The translations under genes were made by a program, and so were the position numbers. The notes below the pieces were generated by a model. It made no database searches. It was not told where the DNA came from and was given only the letters and a program-made list of their open reading frames with translations. DNA of 64,000 bases from Xenophilus aerolatus (GTDB lineage Bacteria; Pseudomonadota; Gammaproteobacteria; Burkholderiales; Burkholderiaceae_C), in assembly GCA_030418545.1 (NCBI GenBank), contig QAIB01000001.1, positions 372,001 to 436,000 of the forward strand, written 5' to 3'. Positions 32,491-42,992 of the stretch are shown in pieces; the stretch's first letter is position 1, and each line of letters begins with the position of its first letter.

Positions 32491-33915
32491 TTACTCGATC
32501 ACCTCGGGCCATTCCGTGTGGAAGAACTGGCCTTCGGGCTTGTCGAGGCGCTCGTAGGTGTGGGCGCCGAAGAAGTCGCGCTGCGCCTGCAGCAGGTTGG
32601 CCGGCAGGCGGGCCGAGCGGTAGCTGTCGTAATAGGCGAGCGACGCGCTGAAGGCCGGCACCGGGATGCCGTTGCTCACGGCCAGGGCCACCACCTCGCG
32701 CCAGTTCTGCTGCGTGCGGTTGAGCAGCTCCTTGAAGAAGGGCGCGAGCATCAGGTTGGCGAGCGACGCGTCGCCGCGGTAGGCCTCGGTGATGCGGTTG
32801 AGGAAGCGCGCGCGGATGATGCAGCCGCCGCGCCAGATCGACGCGATGCCACCCAGGTCCAGCCCCCATTGGCGCTTCTCGCCCATCGTCTTGATCAGGT
32901 CGAAGCCCTGGGTGTAGCTGATGACCTTGGAGGCATAGAGCGCGTCGTGCACCTTGTCGACCAGCGCCTTCTTCTCCAGCGACAGGGCGGGCGTCGGGCC
33001 CTGCAGCACGCTGCTGGCAGCCACGCGCTGCTTCTTCTGCGACGAAAGCACGCGCGCCTCCACGGCGGCATTGATGGTGCTGATCACCACGGCCTGTTCG
33101 GCCGCGTTGATCAATGTCCACTGGCCGGTGCCCTTCTGGCCCGCCTTGTCGAGGATCACGTCGACCAGCGGCTTGCCGGTCTCCGGGTCCTTCTGCTCCA
33201 GCGCCTTGCCGGTGATCTGAATCAGGTAGCTCTGCAGGTCGCCTTCGTTCCACTGGTTGAAGACGGCCGCCATCTCGTCGGTCGTGAAGCCCGCCGCCTT
33301 GAACAGCGCGTAGGCCTCGCAGATGAGCTGCATGTCGCCGTACTCGATGCCGTTGTGGATCATCTTCACGTAGTGACCCGCGCCGCCGGGCCCGATGTGG
33401 ATCACGCAGGGCTGGCCGTCGACCTTGGCGGCGATGCTCTCGAAGATCGGCTTCATCACCTCCCAGGTGGACGCGGGACCGCCGGGCATGATCGCCGGGC
33501 CCTTGCGCGCGCCTTCCTCGCCGCCCGACACGCCGGCGCCGATGAAGCGCAGGCCCTTGCCCGACAGGTAGGCGTCGCGCCGCTCGGTGTCGGTGTAGAG
33601 GCTGTTGCCGCCGTCGATGACGATGTCGTCCTTCTCCAAGAGCGGAATCAGTTGTTCGATCACCTGGTCGACCGGCGCGCCGGCCTTGACCATCACCATG
33701 ATCTTTCGGGGGCTGGCCAGGCTCTGCACGAAGGCCTCGAGCGTGTCGCAGCCGACCAGCTTCTTGCCGGGGTTCCTGGCCACGAAGGCATCGGTGACGC
33801 TGGCGGTGCGGTTGTAGACGCTGACCTGGAAGCCGCGGCTTTCCACGTTCAACACCAGGTTCTGGCCCATCACGGCCAGGCCGATGAGGCCGAAATCGCT
33901 CTTGCTGTCGCTCAT
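32491..33915 (-). CDS. gnd: 6-phosphogluconate dehydrogenase (decarboxylating)
   Basis: Oxidises 6-phosphogluconate to ribulose 5-phosphate with NADP. A 474-aa protein of the long (E. coli-like) type. The Rossmann motif GLIGLAVMGQNLVLN is at the N terminus, then YNRTASVTDAF. The substrate signature IGPGGAGHYVKMIHNGIEYGDMQLI contains the catalytic Lys. C-terminal landmarks are SLANLMLAPFF and SYRSARLPANLLQAQRDFFGAHTYERLD. The start ATG 33915 has AAGGAAAG upstream. Confidence 0.97.
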   Translation of the reverse strand: MSDSKSDFGLIGLAVMGQNLVLNVESRGFQVSVYNRTASVTDAFVARNPGKKLVGCDTLEAFVQSLASPRKIMVMVKAGAPVDQVIEQLIPLLEKDDIVIDGGNSLYTDTERRDAYLSGKGLRFIGAGVSGGEEGARKGPAIMPGGPASTWEVMKPIFESIAAKVDGQPCVIHIGPGGAGHYVKMIHNGIEYGDMQLICEAYALFKAAGFTTDEMAAVFNQWNEGDLQSYLIQITGKALEQKDPETGKPLVDVILDKAGQKGTGQWTLINAAEQAVVISTINAAVEARVLSSQKKQRVAASSVLQGPTPALSLEKKALVDKVHDALYASKVISYTQGFDLIKTMGEKRQWGLDLGGIASIWRGGCIIRARFLNRITEAYRGDASLANLMLAPFFKELLNRTQQNWREVVALAVSNGIPVPAFSASLAYYDSYRSARLPANLLQAQRDFFGAHTYERLDKPEGQFFHTEWPEVIE

Positions 33916-34075
33916 GGTGTCTTGCTTTCCTTTCAACGGGACGGGGCCATTGTGCCGAGGGTGCCGGGCGCGCGTCGGTGCCCGTTGCCGGCGTCCCTGC
34001 GCGGCTGTCGCGATTGGCGACTGGCATCGACACCGCTTCGGGTAACGGACCGCCGCCGAACCGTGGCGCCGCAGC

Positions 34076-34741
34076 TCAACGCGGTGCGGGCGGCGTGAGG
34101 CCCAGCGCCTCGTACACCCGCAGCGCCGCGTACGCGTCGTTGGCCGCGTAGCGCAGCTGCGCCTCGCTCAGCCGCGCCGCGGCCCAGTTGGAGGTGGTGG
34201 CCTTGCGCGACTTGACGAAGCGCTGCCCGAAGACCAGGGCGACGGCGCTCTTCACGCCGACCGACTGGCGGTGGCCGCGGCGGCGGAATTCGTGGTCGAG
34301 GTCGATCACGGCGGCGGGTTCGACCGCGAGCCGGTTGCGAACGAGCGTGCGGTCGGTGTCCAGGCCGAAGCCCACCTTCACCAGGGCCGGCGACGCCAGC
34401 AGTTCGGCCGCCACGGGCAGGCAGTCGGCGCGCATCAGCTGGAACAGCCAGGCCTGCTCGCGCGTGGCGAACTGCAGCACGTGCGGGCCGGTGTTGACCT
34501 CGTCCTTGCGGAAGGTGGGTTTCGATTCGGTGTCGAAGCCGCACACGCCGGCGGCCAGCAACGCATCGCGCGCGCGTGCCGCATCGTCCGGGGTGCGCAC
34601 GAGGGTGATCGCGTCCAGCGGCAGGCCGTCGAAGAGCGGCAGCAGCGCGATCTCGTCGCGCGTGGGGACGGCGGGCGCGGTGGGACGACGGCGCGGGGCA
34701 GGCGCGGTGGGCTTCGGGGAGGCGGGCGGGTTCTCGCTCAT
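34076..34741 (-). CDS. DEDD-family 3'-5' exonuclease (RNase D-like domain)
   Basis: A 221-aa exonuclease-domain protein. ExoI is GFDTESKP (D-x-E), ExoII is KVGFGLDTDRTLV, and ExoIII is YAANDAYAALRVYEAL (Y-x3-D, DEDDy type). There are no HRDC domains, so it is not full RNase D. The N-terminal ~25 residues are a Pro-rich leader (PPASPKPTAPAPRRRPTAPA). It overlaps the upstream GNAT gene by 4 nt. It may act in RNA or DNA end processing. A 160-bp gap separates it from gnd and shows nothing recognisable. Confidence 0.85.
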   Translation of the reverse strand: MSENPPASPKPTAPAPRRRPTAPAVPTRDEIALLPLFDGLPLDAITLVRTPDDAARARDALLAAGVCGFDTESKPTFRKDEVNTGPHVLQFATREQAWLFQLMRADCLPVAAELLASPALVKVGFGLDTDRTLVRNRLAVEPAAVIDLDHEFRRRGHRQSVGVKSAVALVFGQRFVKSRKATTSNWAAARLSEAQLRYAANDAYAALRVYEALGLTPPAPR

Positions 34742-35235
34742 GCGTCGGCTGCCCCGTCGGCAGGGGGGTGCCAGTTGAACGCGACGCGCTCCCGGCCGGT
34801 GGCCGGGTGGCGATCGACCGCGCCGCGCGCGAGGCCATAGCGCTCGTAGAAGCGTTGGCCCATCGCGTTGGCCGTGGCCACATGCAGGCGCCAGCCGGCC
34901 GGCATGCGCCGGCAGGCCGCGTCGAGCAGGCGCCGGCCGAGGCCCTGGCCGTGCCGATGCGGGTCGACGTACAGCTGCGCCACATAGGCCCGATCCGGCA
35001 GCATCACCATGAAGGCGAGCAGCTGGCCGCCACGCTCGGCGACGTGGACCTCGGCCGGGCCCACGAACTCGGCCTGTACCCGTGCCAGCCAGTGCCCGAT
35101 GGGCTCGATGTGCGGGGCGCCGTGGCCCTGTGCCGCGCACCAGGCCCGGCGCCAGATGCCGGCGAGTGCGACCTGCTCCGCCCGGTGGCCGCTCCACGGA
35201 TGCAGCTGCAAGCGGTCGGAGTCGGCGAGCGCCAT
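34738..35235 (-). CDS. GNAT-family N-acetyltransferase
   Basis: A 165-aa acetyltransferase. The acetyl-CoA loop is VDPHRHGQGLGRRLLDAA (Q/RxxGxG/A), preceded by the beta strand AYVAQLYV and followed by LHVATANAMGQRFYERYGL, the typical motif B. The start ATG 35235 is preferred to TTG 35250. The substrate is unknown. It is co-transcribed with the exonuclease gene. Confidence 0.85.
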   Translation of the reverse strand: MALADSDRLQLHPWSGHRAEQVALAGIWRRAWCAAQGHGAPHIEPIGHWLARVQAEFVGPAEVHVAERGGQLLAFMVMLPDRAYVAQLYVDPHRHGQGLGRRLLDAACRRMPAGWRLHVATANAMGQRFYERYGLARGAVDRHPATGRERVAFNWHPPADGAADA

Positions 35236-35255
35236 GCGATTCACAAGCAAAAAAT

Positions 35256-35304
35256 GCCCGCGGCCCCCGGCCGGTGAGCGCGAGCAGCTATGAAATCGAT
35301 AGCA
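35256..35304 (+). repeat. dispersed repeat, copy 7
   Basis: A GC-rich arm (CCCGCGGCCCCCGGCCGG) leads to the core GCTATGAAATCGATAGC (35287-35303). It lies between the fghA stop and the GNAT start. Confidence 0.65.
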
Positions 35305-35305
35305 A

Positions 35306-36190
35306 TCAGCGGCACAGCGTGCGCGCGTGGTGCGCGAAGTGGTCGGCCATGAAGCTCTGGATGAAGTAGTAGCCGTGGTCGTAGCCGGCGTGGCGGCGCA
35401 GCGTGAGCGCCTGGCCCGCGGCGGCGCAGGCGGCTTCGAGGCGCTCCGGGTGCAGCTGCTCGGCCAGGAATTTGTCGGCCAGGCCCTGGTCGACCAGGAT
35501 GCCGTCGGGGTAGGGCGCAGCGGTCTGCGACTGCATGAGCGCCGTGGCGTCGTGCGCCAGCCACAGCGCGCGCGCCTCTTCCGAAGTGCCGAAGTAGCGG
35601 CCGAAGGCCTTCTCGCCCCACGGGCACTCGCTGGGCGCGCAGATGGGCGCGAAAGCCGACAGCGATGCGAAGCGCCCCGGGTGCCGCAGCGCCAGCGTCA
35701 GCGCGCCGTGCCCGCCCATCGAATGGCCGAAGAGACCGATGCGCCGGGCGTCGATCGGCAGCTGCTGCGCCAGCAGGGGCAGCAGCTCCTGCACGATCCA
35801 GCTTTCCATGCGGAAGTGCCTGGCCCAGGGTTCGGCGGTGGCGTCGAGGTAGAAGCCCGCGGCGATGCCGAAGTCCCAGCTCTCGGTGGCGCCGGGCAGT
35901 TGCTCGACCGCGGGGCCGCGCGGGCTCGTGTCGGGCGCGACGAGGGCGATGCCGTGCTCGGCCGCCAGCCGCTGCGCGCCGGCCTTGATCGCGAAGGTCT
36001 CCTCGTTGCAGGTCAGGCCTGCCAGGTACACCAGGGCCGGCACCGGGCGCTGCGCGGCCTGTGGCGGCAGGTAGACGGAAAAGCGCATCGGCAGTCCGAT
36101 CTCGCGCGAATCGTGCGAGAAGAAATGCTGCGTGCCGCCGAAGCAGGCGTGCGACGAGAGGGTCTGGAAAGGGGCGGCGGTGTCGCTCAT
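35306..36190 (-). CDS. fghA: S-formylglutathione hydrolase
   Basis: Hydrolyses S-formylglutathione to formate and glutathione, the second step of glutathione-dependent formaldehyde oxidation. A 294-aa esterase-D family protein. The nucleophile is in GHSMGGHGALTLAL and the catalytic His in RRHAGYDHGYYFIQSFMADH. YLAGLTCNEETFAIKAGAQRLAAEHGIALVAPDTSPRG is a strong family signature. It overlaps the upstream alpha/beta hydrolase by 4 nt and belongs to the frmR-frmA operon. Confidence 0.95.
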   Translation of the reverse strand: MSDTAAPFQTLSSHACFGGTQHFFSHDSREIGLPMRFSVYLPPQAAQRPVPALVYLAGLTCNEETFAIKAGAQRLAAEHGIALVAPDTSPRGPAVEQLPGATESWDFGIAAGFYLDATAEPWARHFRMESWIVQELLPLLAQQLPIDARRIGLFGHSMGGHGALTLALRHPGRFASLSAFAPICAPSECPWGEKAFGRYFGTSEEARALWLAHDATALMQSQTAAPYPDGILVDQGLADKFLAEQLHPERLEAACAAAGQALTLRRHAGYDHGYYFIQSFMADHFAHHARTLCR

Positions 36191-37128
36191 GGCAGGTCGA
36201 GGGTCTCGGGCCGCAGCAGGTCGAGCAGGGCCCGGGCGAAGGCCTCGGGTTGCTCCTGCGGCAGGTTGTGGCCGGCGCCGGGCACCACGCGGTGCACGTG
36301 CGGGCCGGTGAAGTGATGGGCATGCGCCGCGCTGCCGCCGATGGGCATCACGCCGTCGTCGGCGCCGTCCAGGGTGATGGCCGGCACGGTGATGGGGGGC
36401 TGCAGCGCGAGTCGTGACTCGATGCCCGCGACGGCCGGATCGCCCGGCACCAGGCCGAAGCGGTGGCGGTACGAGTGGATCACCACATCGACGAAGTCCG
36501 GGTTGTCGAAGGCCGCGGCGGTGCGCGCGTAGGTGGCCGCGTCGAAGCGCCAGGTGGGTGACCACAGGCGCCACAGCAGCTCGCACAGTTCGGCGCGGTT
36601 CGCCTGCAGCCCGGCGCGGCCGCGCTCGCCATGGAAGTAGTACTGGTACCAGTAGCGCAGCTCGTTCTCGGGCGCCGCCGGCGTCATCGCGGAGGCGATG
36701 TGCTGGATGTTGTAGCTGTTGAGGGACACCAGGCCCATGCAGCGCTCGGGCCACAGCGCCGCGACGACGCAGCAGGCGCGCCCGCCCCAGTCGTAGCCCG
36801 CCAGGACCGCGCGCGGGATGGCCAGCGCGTCGAGCAGCGCGAGCAGGTCGGCGCCCAGGGCTGCCTGCTCGCCCGAGCGCGGCGTGGCGGCATCGACGAA
36901 GCCGGTCGGTCCGTAGCCGCGCAGGAAGGGCACGATGACGCGACAGCCCTGTGCCGCGAGCCGCGGCGCCACCTCGGCGTACGCATGCACGTCGTACGGA
37001 AAGCCGTGCATCAGCAGCACCGGCGTGCCGTCGGCCGGCCCGCTTTCGCAGAAGGCGACGTCGAGCACGCCCGCGCGAACGCGGTGCAGGCTGCCGAGGG
37101 AGGGGGCGATGGCGCTGGAGCTGGTCAT
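36187..37128 (-). CDS. alpha/beta hydrolase (epoxide hydrolase / dehalogenase-like)
   Basis: A 313-aa alpha/beta hydrolase. The oxyanion motif is LMHGFPYDVHAY, and FLRGYGPTGF follows. The nucleophile elbow is GYDWGGRACCVVAALWPERC, with Asp as the nucleophile as in epoxide hydrolases and haloalkane dehalogenases. A cap domain is present, and the C-terminal His is in VVPGAGHNLPQEQPEAF. It is inserted between frmA and fghA, coupled to fghA by 4 nt and 19 nt after frmA. It is not a standard member of the formaldehyde pathway, so its link to the pathway is an open question. Confidence 0.85.
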   Translation of the reverse strand: MTSSSAIAPSLGSLHRVRAGVLDVAFCESGPADGTPVLLMHGFPYDVHAYAEVAPRLAAQGCRVIVPFLRGYGPTGFVDAATPRSGEQAALGADLLALLDALAIPRAVLAGYDWGGRACCVVAALWPERCMGLVSLNSYNIQHIASAMTPAAPENELRYWYQYYFHGERGRAGLQANRAELCELLWRLWSPTWRFDAATYARTAAAFDNPDFVDVVIHSYRHRFGLVPGDPAVAGIESRLALQPPITVPAITLDGADDGVMPIGGSAAHAHHFTGPHVHRVVPGAGHNLPQEQPEAFARALLDLLRPETLDLP

Positions 37129-37147
37129 GGGCGCCGAGTGTGCGCCA

Positions 37148-39096
<1,949 letters not shown>

Positions 39097-39116
39097 GCCC
39101 GCGCACGGCGCTTGAA

Positions 39117-39173
39117 GAGAATCGGCCTGCAGCGCCCGTGGCACGGGCGCAAGCAGCTATGAAAAATATAGCA
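39117..39173 (+). repeat. dispersed bipartite repeat, full copy 8
   Basis: GAATCGGCCTGCAGCGCCCG opens a perfect hairpin 1 (GCGCCCGT-GGC-ACGGGCGC), followed by the core GCTATGAAAAATATAGC (39156-39172). It contains an ATG that is a false upstream start for the enolase-family gene. Confidence 0.75.
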
Positions 39174-39185
39174 ACGGAGACGCCT

Positions 39186-40298
39186 GTGAAGATCAGCTCG
39201 GTCACCCCCTTCATCCTGCACGTGCCCGTCACGGGTTCGCAGATCGCCGACAGCACGCACACCATCACGCACTGGGGCGTGGTGGGCGCGAAGATCGACA
39301 CCGAGGACGGCCTGTCGGGCTATGGCTTCACCGGCACGCACGCGCACCTGCCGAGCGACCAGCTCATCACGCGTTGCATCGAGACCTGCCACGCGCCGCT
39401 GCTGGTGGGCGAGGACGCGAACGACGTGCACCGGCTGTGGCGCAAGCTGGCGCGCGATCCGGCACTGCAGTGGATCGGGCGAGCGGGCATCACGACGCTG
39501 TCGCTCGCGGCCATCGACGTCGCGCTGTGGGACCTCAAGGCCAAGGCCGCCGACGTGCCGCTGTGGAAGCTGCTGGGCGGCCAGGTGCGCGAGAAGGTCC
39601 GCGCCTACAACACCGACATCGGCTGGCTCAGCATCGCCGACGACAAGCTGGTCGAAGGCGCGCGTCGGGCGGTGGGACAGGGCTTCACCGGCATCAAGAT
39701 CAAGGTCGGCTCCACGGTGGAGCGCGACCTGCGCCGCCTGGCCGCCGTGCGCGAGGCCATCGGCCCCGACGTGACGCTGGCCGTCGACGGCAACGGCAAA
39801 TGGGACCTGGCGAGCTGCCTGCGCTTCTGCCGCGGCGCGGCGCCCTTCGACGTCTTCTGGTTCGAGGAGCCCCTGTGGCACGACGACGTGAAGGGCCATG
39901 CGCAGCTGGCGCGCAGCACGCACATCCCGGTCGCGCTGGGCGAGCAGCTGTACACGGCCGACGCCTTCAGCGAGTTCTTCGCGCAGCAGGCGATCCACTG
40001 GGTGCAGCCCGACTGCACGCGCATGGGCGGCCTCACCGAGGTGATCCAGGTCTGCGAGGCCGCGCATGCCTTCCGCCTGCCGGTGGCGCCGCATGCGGGC
40101 GACATGAGCCAGGTGCACGTGCACCTGAGCTATGCGCACCCGGCCTGCGAGGTGCTGGAGTACATCCCGTGGATCAAGGACTGCTTCACCGAGCCGGCCG
40201 AGGTGGTCGACGGCCACTTCCGCCTGCCGCAACTGCCCGGTGCCGGCACCACGCCCACCGAGGCTGCGTGGACGCAGTACCGCCGGGCCGCTGCATGA
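39186..40298 (+). CDS. mandelate racemase / muconate lactonizing enzyme family protein (enolase superfamily)
   Basis: A 370-aa enzyme. The catalytic Lys pair is in [11 protein letters not shown] (K-x-K). Metal ligands are the Asp in AVDGNGKW, the Glu in FWFEEPLW and the Glu in ALGEQLYT. The C-terminal His is in [17 protein letters not shown]. This is the mandelate racemase-type arrangement of an acid-sugar dehydratase or lactone isomerase. The GTG at 39186 is taken as the start because CGGAGA sits 6 nt upstream; ATG 39159 is inside the repeat. It overlaps tag by 4 nt. The substrate is unknown. Confidence 0.87.
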   Translation: MKISSVTPFILHVPVTGSQIADSTHTITHWGVVGAKIDTEDGLSGYGFTGTHAHLPSDQLITRCIETCHAPLLVGEDANDVHRLWRKLARDPALQWIGRAGITTLSLAAIDVALWDLKAKAADVPLWKLLGGQVREKVRAYNTDIGWLSIADDKLVEGARRAVGQGFTGIKIKVGSTVERDLRRLAAVREAIGPDVTLAVDGNGKWDLASCLRFCRGAAPFDVFWFEEPLWHDDVKGHAQLARSTHIPVALGEQLYTADAFSEFFAQQAIHWVQPDCTRMGGLTEVIQVCEAAHAFRLPVAPHAGDMSQVHVHLSYAHPACEVLEYIPWIKDCFTEPAEVVDGHFRLPQLPGAGTTPTEAAWTQYRRAAA

Positions 40299-40948
40299 GC
40301 CGGGCCGAAGCCGCACCGCCGGAAGGCCTGCTGGCGGGCGAGGACGGCGCATGGCGCTGCCGCTGGTGCGCCGCCTCGCCGGCCTACCGGCACTACCACG
40401 ACCACGAATGGGGCTTTCCCGTCACCGACGAGCGGCGGCTGTTCGAGAAGCTCTGCCTCGAGGGCTTCCAGTCCGGCCTGAGCTGGCTCACGATCCTCAA
40501 CAAGCGCGAGGCCTTTCGTGCCGCTTTCGCGAACTTCGACGCCGAGCGCATGGCGCGCTTCGGCGAGAAGGACGTGGCGCGGCTGCTGGGCGATGCGGGC
40601 ATCGTGCGCCACCGGGGCAAGATCGAATCGGCGATCAACAACGCGAAACAGGTGCTGAAGCTGCGCGAGGAGTTCGGCTCGCTCGCGCGTTACGCCTGGG
40701 GCTTCGAGCCCGACCGGGCGAGCCGCCCGAAACGCATGACGCTGGCGGCGCTGCAGGCGGCCACGACATCGCCCGAATCCATCGCGATGTCCAAGGACCT
40801 GAAGAAGCGCGGATGGAGTTTCGTCGGGCCCACCACCGTCTACGCCTTCATGCAGGCCATGGGGCTGGTCAACGACCACCTCGAGGGCTGCCACGTGCGG
40901 CAGCGGGCACTGGAGGAGCGCGCGCGAATGACCGACCCGCGGGGCTGA
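40295..40948 (+). CDS. tag: DNA-3-methyladenine glycosylase I
   Basis: Removes 3-methyladenine from DNA. A 217-aa protein. Zinc-site residues appear as [43 protein letters not shown] and NDHLEGCHV; the Tag zinc ligands are Cys, His, His and Cys. The base-recognition Glu in [11 protein letters not shown] and the helix with [18 protein letters not shown] are typical. It is coupled to the enolase-family gene by a 4-nt overlap, although the two have no known functional link. Confidence 0.95.
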   Translation: MSRAEAAPPEGLLAGEDGAWRCRWCAASPAYRHYHDHEWGFPVTDERRLFEKLCLEGFQSGLSWLTILNKREAFRAAFANFDAERMARFGEKDVARLLGDAGIVRHRGKIESAINNAKQVLKLREEFGSLARYAWGFEPDRASRPKRMTLAALQAATTSPESIAMSKDLKKRGWSFVGPTTVYAFMQAMGLVNDHLEGCHVRQRALEERARMTDPRG

Positions 40949-40973
40949 ACGCACTCGGGCTAAGTGTGACTTA

Positions 40974-40995
40974 TTTGGAAATGATTGTTTCTAAA
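40974..40995. promoter_or_regulatory. candidate AT-rich operator
   Basis: TTTGGAAA-TGATTG-TTTCTAAA: an 8-bp inverted repeat with one mismatch and a 6-bp spacer, between tag and the hypothetical gene at 41067. The AT-rich island stands out in the GC-rich surroundings. Confidence 0.35.
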
Positions 40996-41066
40996 GGTGT
41001 CAGAATTGGAATTCAGCGCTCGATGTCGCACGGTTCCAGCCGTGGTCCGGCGCATCCAGCCGATCC

Positions 41067-41441
41067 ATGCCCCTGCCACCTTCCGAACGTGCCGCGCTCG
41101 AACGCGCACTGCTCGCCATCGAGAGCGTGCTGGCACGGACCGTGAGCGGCACGCCCTCGGGCATCCAGCAGGGCGCGCCGGCCCATGAGGCGCTGACCGC
41201 AGGCCTGGCGGCCGCGGCGGCGCTGGTCGACGTCTCCCAGACCTTGCTGCGCACTTCGCACGATTCCTCGCCCGCCGTGCTGCTGGAGGAGTGGCGCACG
41301 CTGGTGGCCCACACGCAGATGGCCGGCCAGCGCGTGCAGCGCATGGTGCGCCTCCTGGCCGGTGAAAAGCACATCGCCGCCGCCCAGGGCCCGCTGCTGC
41401 CGCCCCGGCACCTCCACCCGACGCGCGGACCCGGCCCCTGA
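41067..41441 (+). CDS. hypothetical helical protein, 124 aa
   Basis: No family recognised. It is mostly helical: SERAALERALLAIESVLARTVSG, then ALTAGLAAAAALVDVSQTLLRTS, then LLEEWRTLVAHTQMAGQRVQRMVRLLAGEKH. It has no signal peptide and ends in a Pro-rich tail. An AT-rich promoter-like region with an inverted repeat lies upstream, and its stop codon sits in the loop of an 8-bp hairpin. Both support a real gene; a minus-strand frame over the same bases is less likely. Confidence 0.5.
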   Translation: MPLPPSERAALERALLAIESVLARTVSGTPSGIQQGAPAHEALTAGLAAAAALVDVSQTLLRTSHDSSPAVLLEEWRTLVAHTQMAGQRVQRMVRLLAGEKHIAAAQGPLLPPRHLHPTRGPGP

Positions 41442-41449
41442 GGGGCCGG
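41431..41449 (+). terminator. GC hairpin around the stop codon
   Basis: CCGGCCCC-TGA-GGGGCCGG, a perfect 8-bp stem with the stop codon as loop. There is no T-run, so termination strength is doubtful. It lies between two convergent genes. Confidence 0.35.
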
Positions 41450-41456
41450 CGGCGGT

Positions 41457-42992
41457 TCAGCCGCGCTTGGGACTGACCGTCTTGCGATAGCTCGTGCGGC
41501 CCTGGCCGTCGACGCTTTCGAGGTGCACGTCGAATCCCCACAGGCGGGCCACGTGCTTGAGCACCTCGGGCGTGTCGTCGTGCAGCGGCCGGTTGTGCCG
41601 CTGCGTGTGGCGCAAGGTCAGAGAACGGTCGCCGCGCAGGTCCACGTTCCACACCTGGATGTCGGGCTCGCGGTTGCCGATGTCGTACTGGCGCGAGAGC
41701 GACTCGCGCAGCGCGCGGTAGCCGCCGTCGTCGTGGATGGCCGACACCTCGAGCTCGGACTCGTCCTCGTCGTCGCGGATCGCGAACATGCGGAAGTCGC
41801 GCATCACCTTGGGGCTGAGGAACTGGCCGACGAAGCTCTCGTCCTTGAAGTTCCGCATCGCGTAGTCGAGCGTCTTGAGCCAGGGGCTGCCGGCGATGTC
41901 GGGGAACCAGCGGCGGTCCTCCTCGGTCGGCTTCTCGCAGATGCGGCGCAGGTCGGTGTACATCGCGAAGCCCAGCGCATAGGGGTTGATGCCGCTGTAG
42001 GCGCGGTGGCCCACCGGCGGCTGGAACACCACCGCGGTGTGCGAGGCGAGCCACTCCATCATGAAGCCGTCGGCCAGCAGGCCGCGGTCGTACAGCGTGT
42101 TGAGCAGGGTGTAGTGCCAGAAGGTGGCCCAGCCCTCGTTCATGACCTGCGTCTGGCGCTGCGGGTAGAAGTACTGGGCGATCTTGCGCACGATGCGCAC
42201 CACCTCGCGCTGCCAGGGCTCCAGCAGCGCGGCGTTCTTCTCGATGAAGTACAGCAGGTTCTCCTGCGGCTCGGGCGGGAAGCGCTTGGCCCCGGCGGCC
42301 TCGGCCGCCGCCATGTTGCCGCGCGGCACGGTGCGCCAGAGGTCGTTGACCTGCTGCTGCAGGTGCCGCTCGCGCTCCTCGCGCCGCGCGATCTCCTGCG
42401 CGAGCGAGCGCTTCTGCGGTCGGCGGTACCGGTCCACGCCGTAGTTCATCAGCGCGTGGCAGGAGTCCAGCAGCTCCTCGACCGCGTCGACGCCGTGGCG
42501 CTCCTCGCACTCGGCGATGTAGTTCCGCGCATAGACGAGGTAGTCGATGATCGACGACGCGTCGGTCCACATGCGGAACAGGTAGTTGCCCTTGAAGAAG
42601 CTGTTGTGGCCGTAGGCCGCATGCGCGATCACCAGCGCCTGCATCGCCATCGTGTTCTCCTCCATCAGGTAGCTGATGCAGGGGTCGGAGTTGATGACGA
42701 TCTCGTAGGCCAGGCCCATGTGGCCGCGGCGGTAGTTCTTCTCGGTGCTGATGAACTGCTTGCCGTAGGACCAGTGGCGGTAGATGACCGGCATGCCCAC
42801 GCTGGCGTAGGCGTCCATCATCTGCTCGGCGGTGATGATCTCGAGCTGGTTGGGGTAGGTGTCCAGGCCGTAGGCCTTGGCGGTCTTCGCGATCTCGCCG
42901 TGGTAGGTCTCGATCAGCTCGAAGCTCCAGTCCGAGGGACTGGGCAGGCGCTGCGCTTCGCGCTCGAAGACGGGGGCGGCAAGCTCGGTCAT
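41457..42992 (-). CDS. SpoVR family protein
   Basis: A 511-aa SpoVR/YcgB homologue of unknown biochemical role. Signatures: IIETYHGEIAKTAKAYGLDTYPNQLEIITAEQMMDAYASVGMP-like start, HWSYGKQFISTEKNYRRGHMGLAYEIVINSDPCISYLMEENTM, and VMNEGWATFWHYTLLNTLYDRG. The repeated His/Glu (HWSYGK, HAAYGHNSFF, NEGWATFWH) look like a metal site. It overlaps yeaH by 4 nt. In non-sporulating proteobacteria it belongs to the PrkA-YeaH-SpoVR stress operon. Confidence 0.93.
   Translation of the reverse strand: MTELAAPVFEREAQRLPSPSDWSFELIETYHGEIAKTAKAYGLDTYPNQLEIITAEQMMDAYASVGMPVIYRHWSYGKQFISTEKNYRRGHMGLAYEIVINSDPCISYLMEENTMAMQALVIAHAAYGHNSFFKGNYLFRMWTDASSIIDYLVYARNYIAECEERHGVDAVEELLDSCHALMNYGVDRYRRPQKRSLAQEIARREERERHLQQQVNDLWRTVPRGNMAAAEAAGAKRFPPEPQENLLYFIEKNAALLEPWQREVVRIVRKIAQYFYPQRQTQVMNEGWATFWHYTLLNTLYDRGLLADGFMMEWLASHTAVVFQPPVGHRAYSGINPYALGFAMYTDLRRICEKPTEEDRRWFPDIAGSPWLKTLDYAMRNFKDESFVGQFLSPKVMRDFRMFAIRDDEDESELEVSAIHDDGGYRALRESLSRQYDIGNREPDIQVWNVDLRGDRSLTLRHTQRHNRPLHDDTPEVLKHVARLWGFDVHLESVDGQGRTSYRKTVSPKRG

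Noticed and set aside
35249-35274. GC hairpin with A-run behind fghA as a terminator
   Set aside because: The stem is short (5 bp) and six bases separate it from the T-run, so a working terminator is doubtful.
39159-39185. ATG at 39159 as start of the enolase-family gene
   Set aside because: It lies inside the repeat core without a ribosome site; the GTG at 39186 has CGGAGA at good spacing and matches the expected N terminus.
41013-41417. minus-strand 134-codon frame opposite the hypothetical gene at 41067
   Set aside because: The plus-strand frame has an upstream AT-rich promoter region and a hairpin at its stop; the minus frame has neither.
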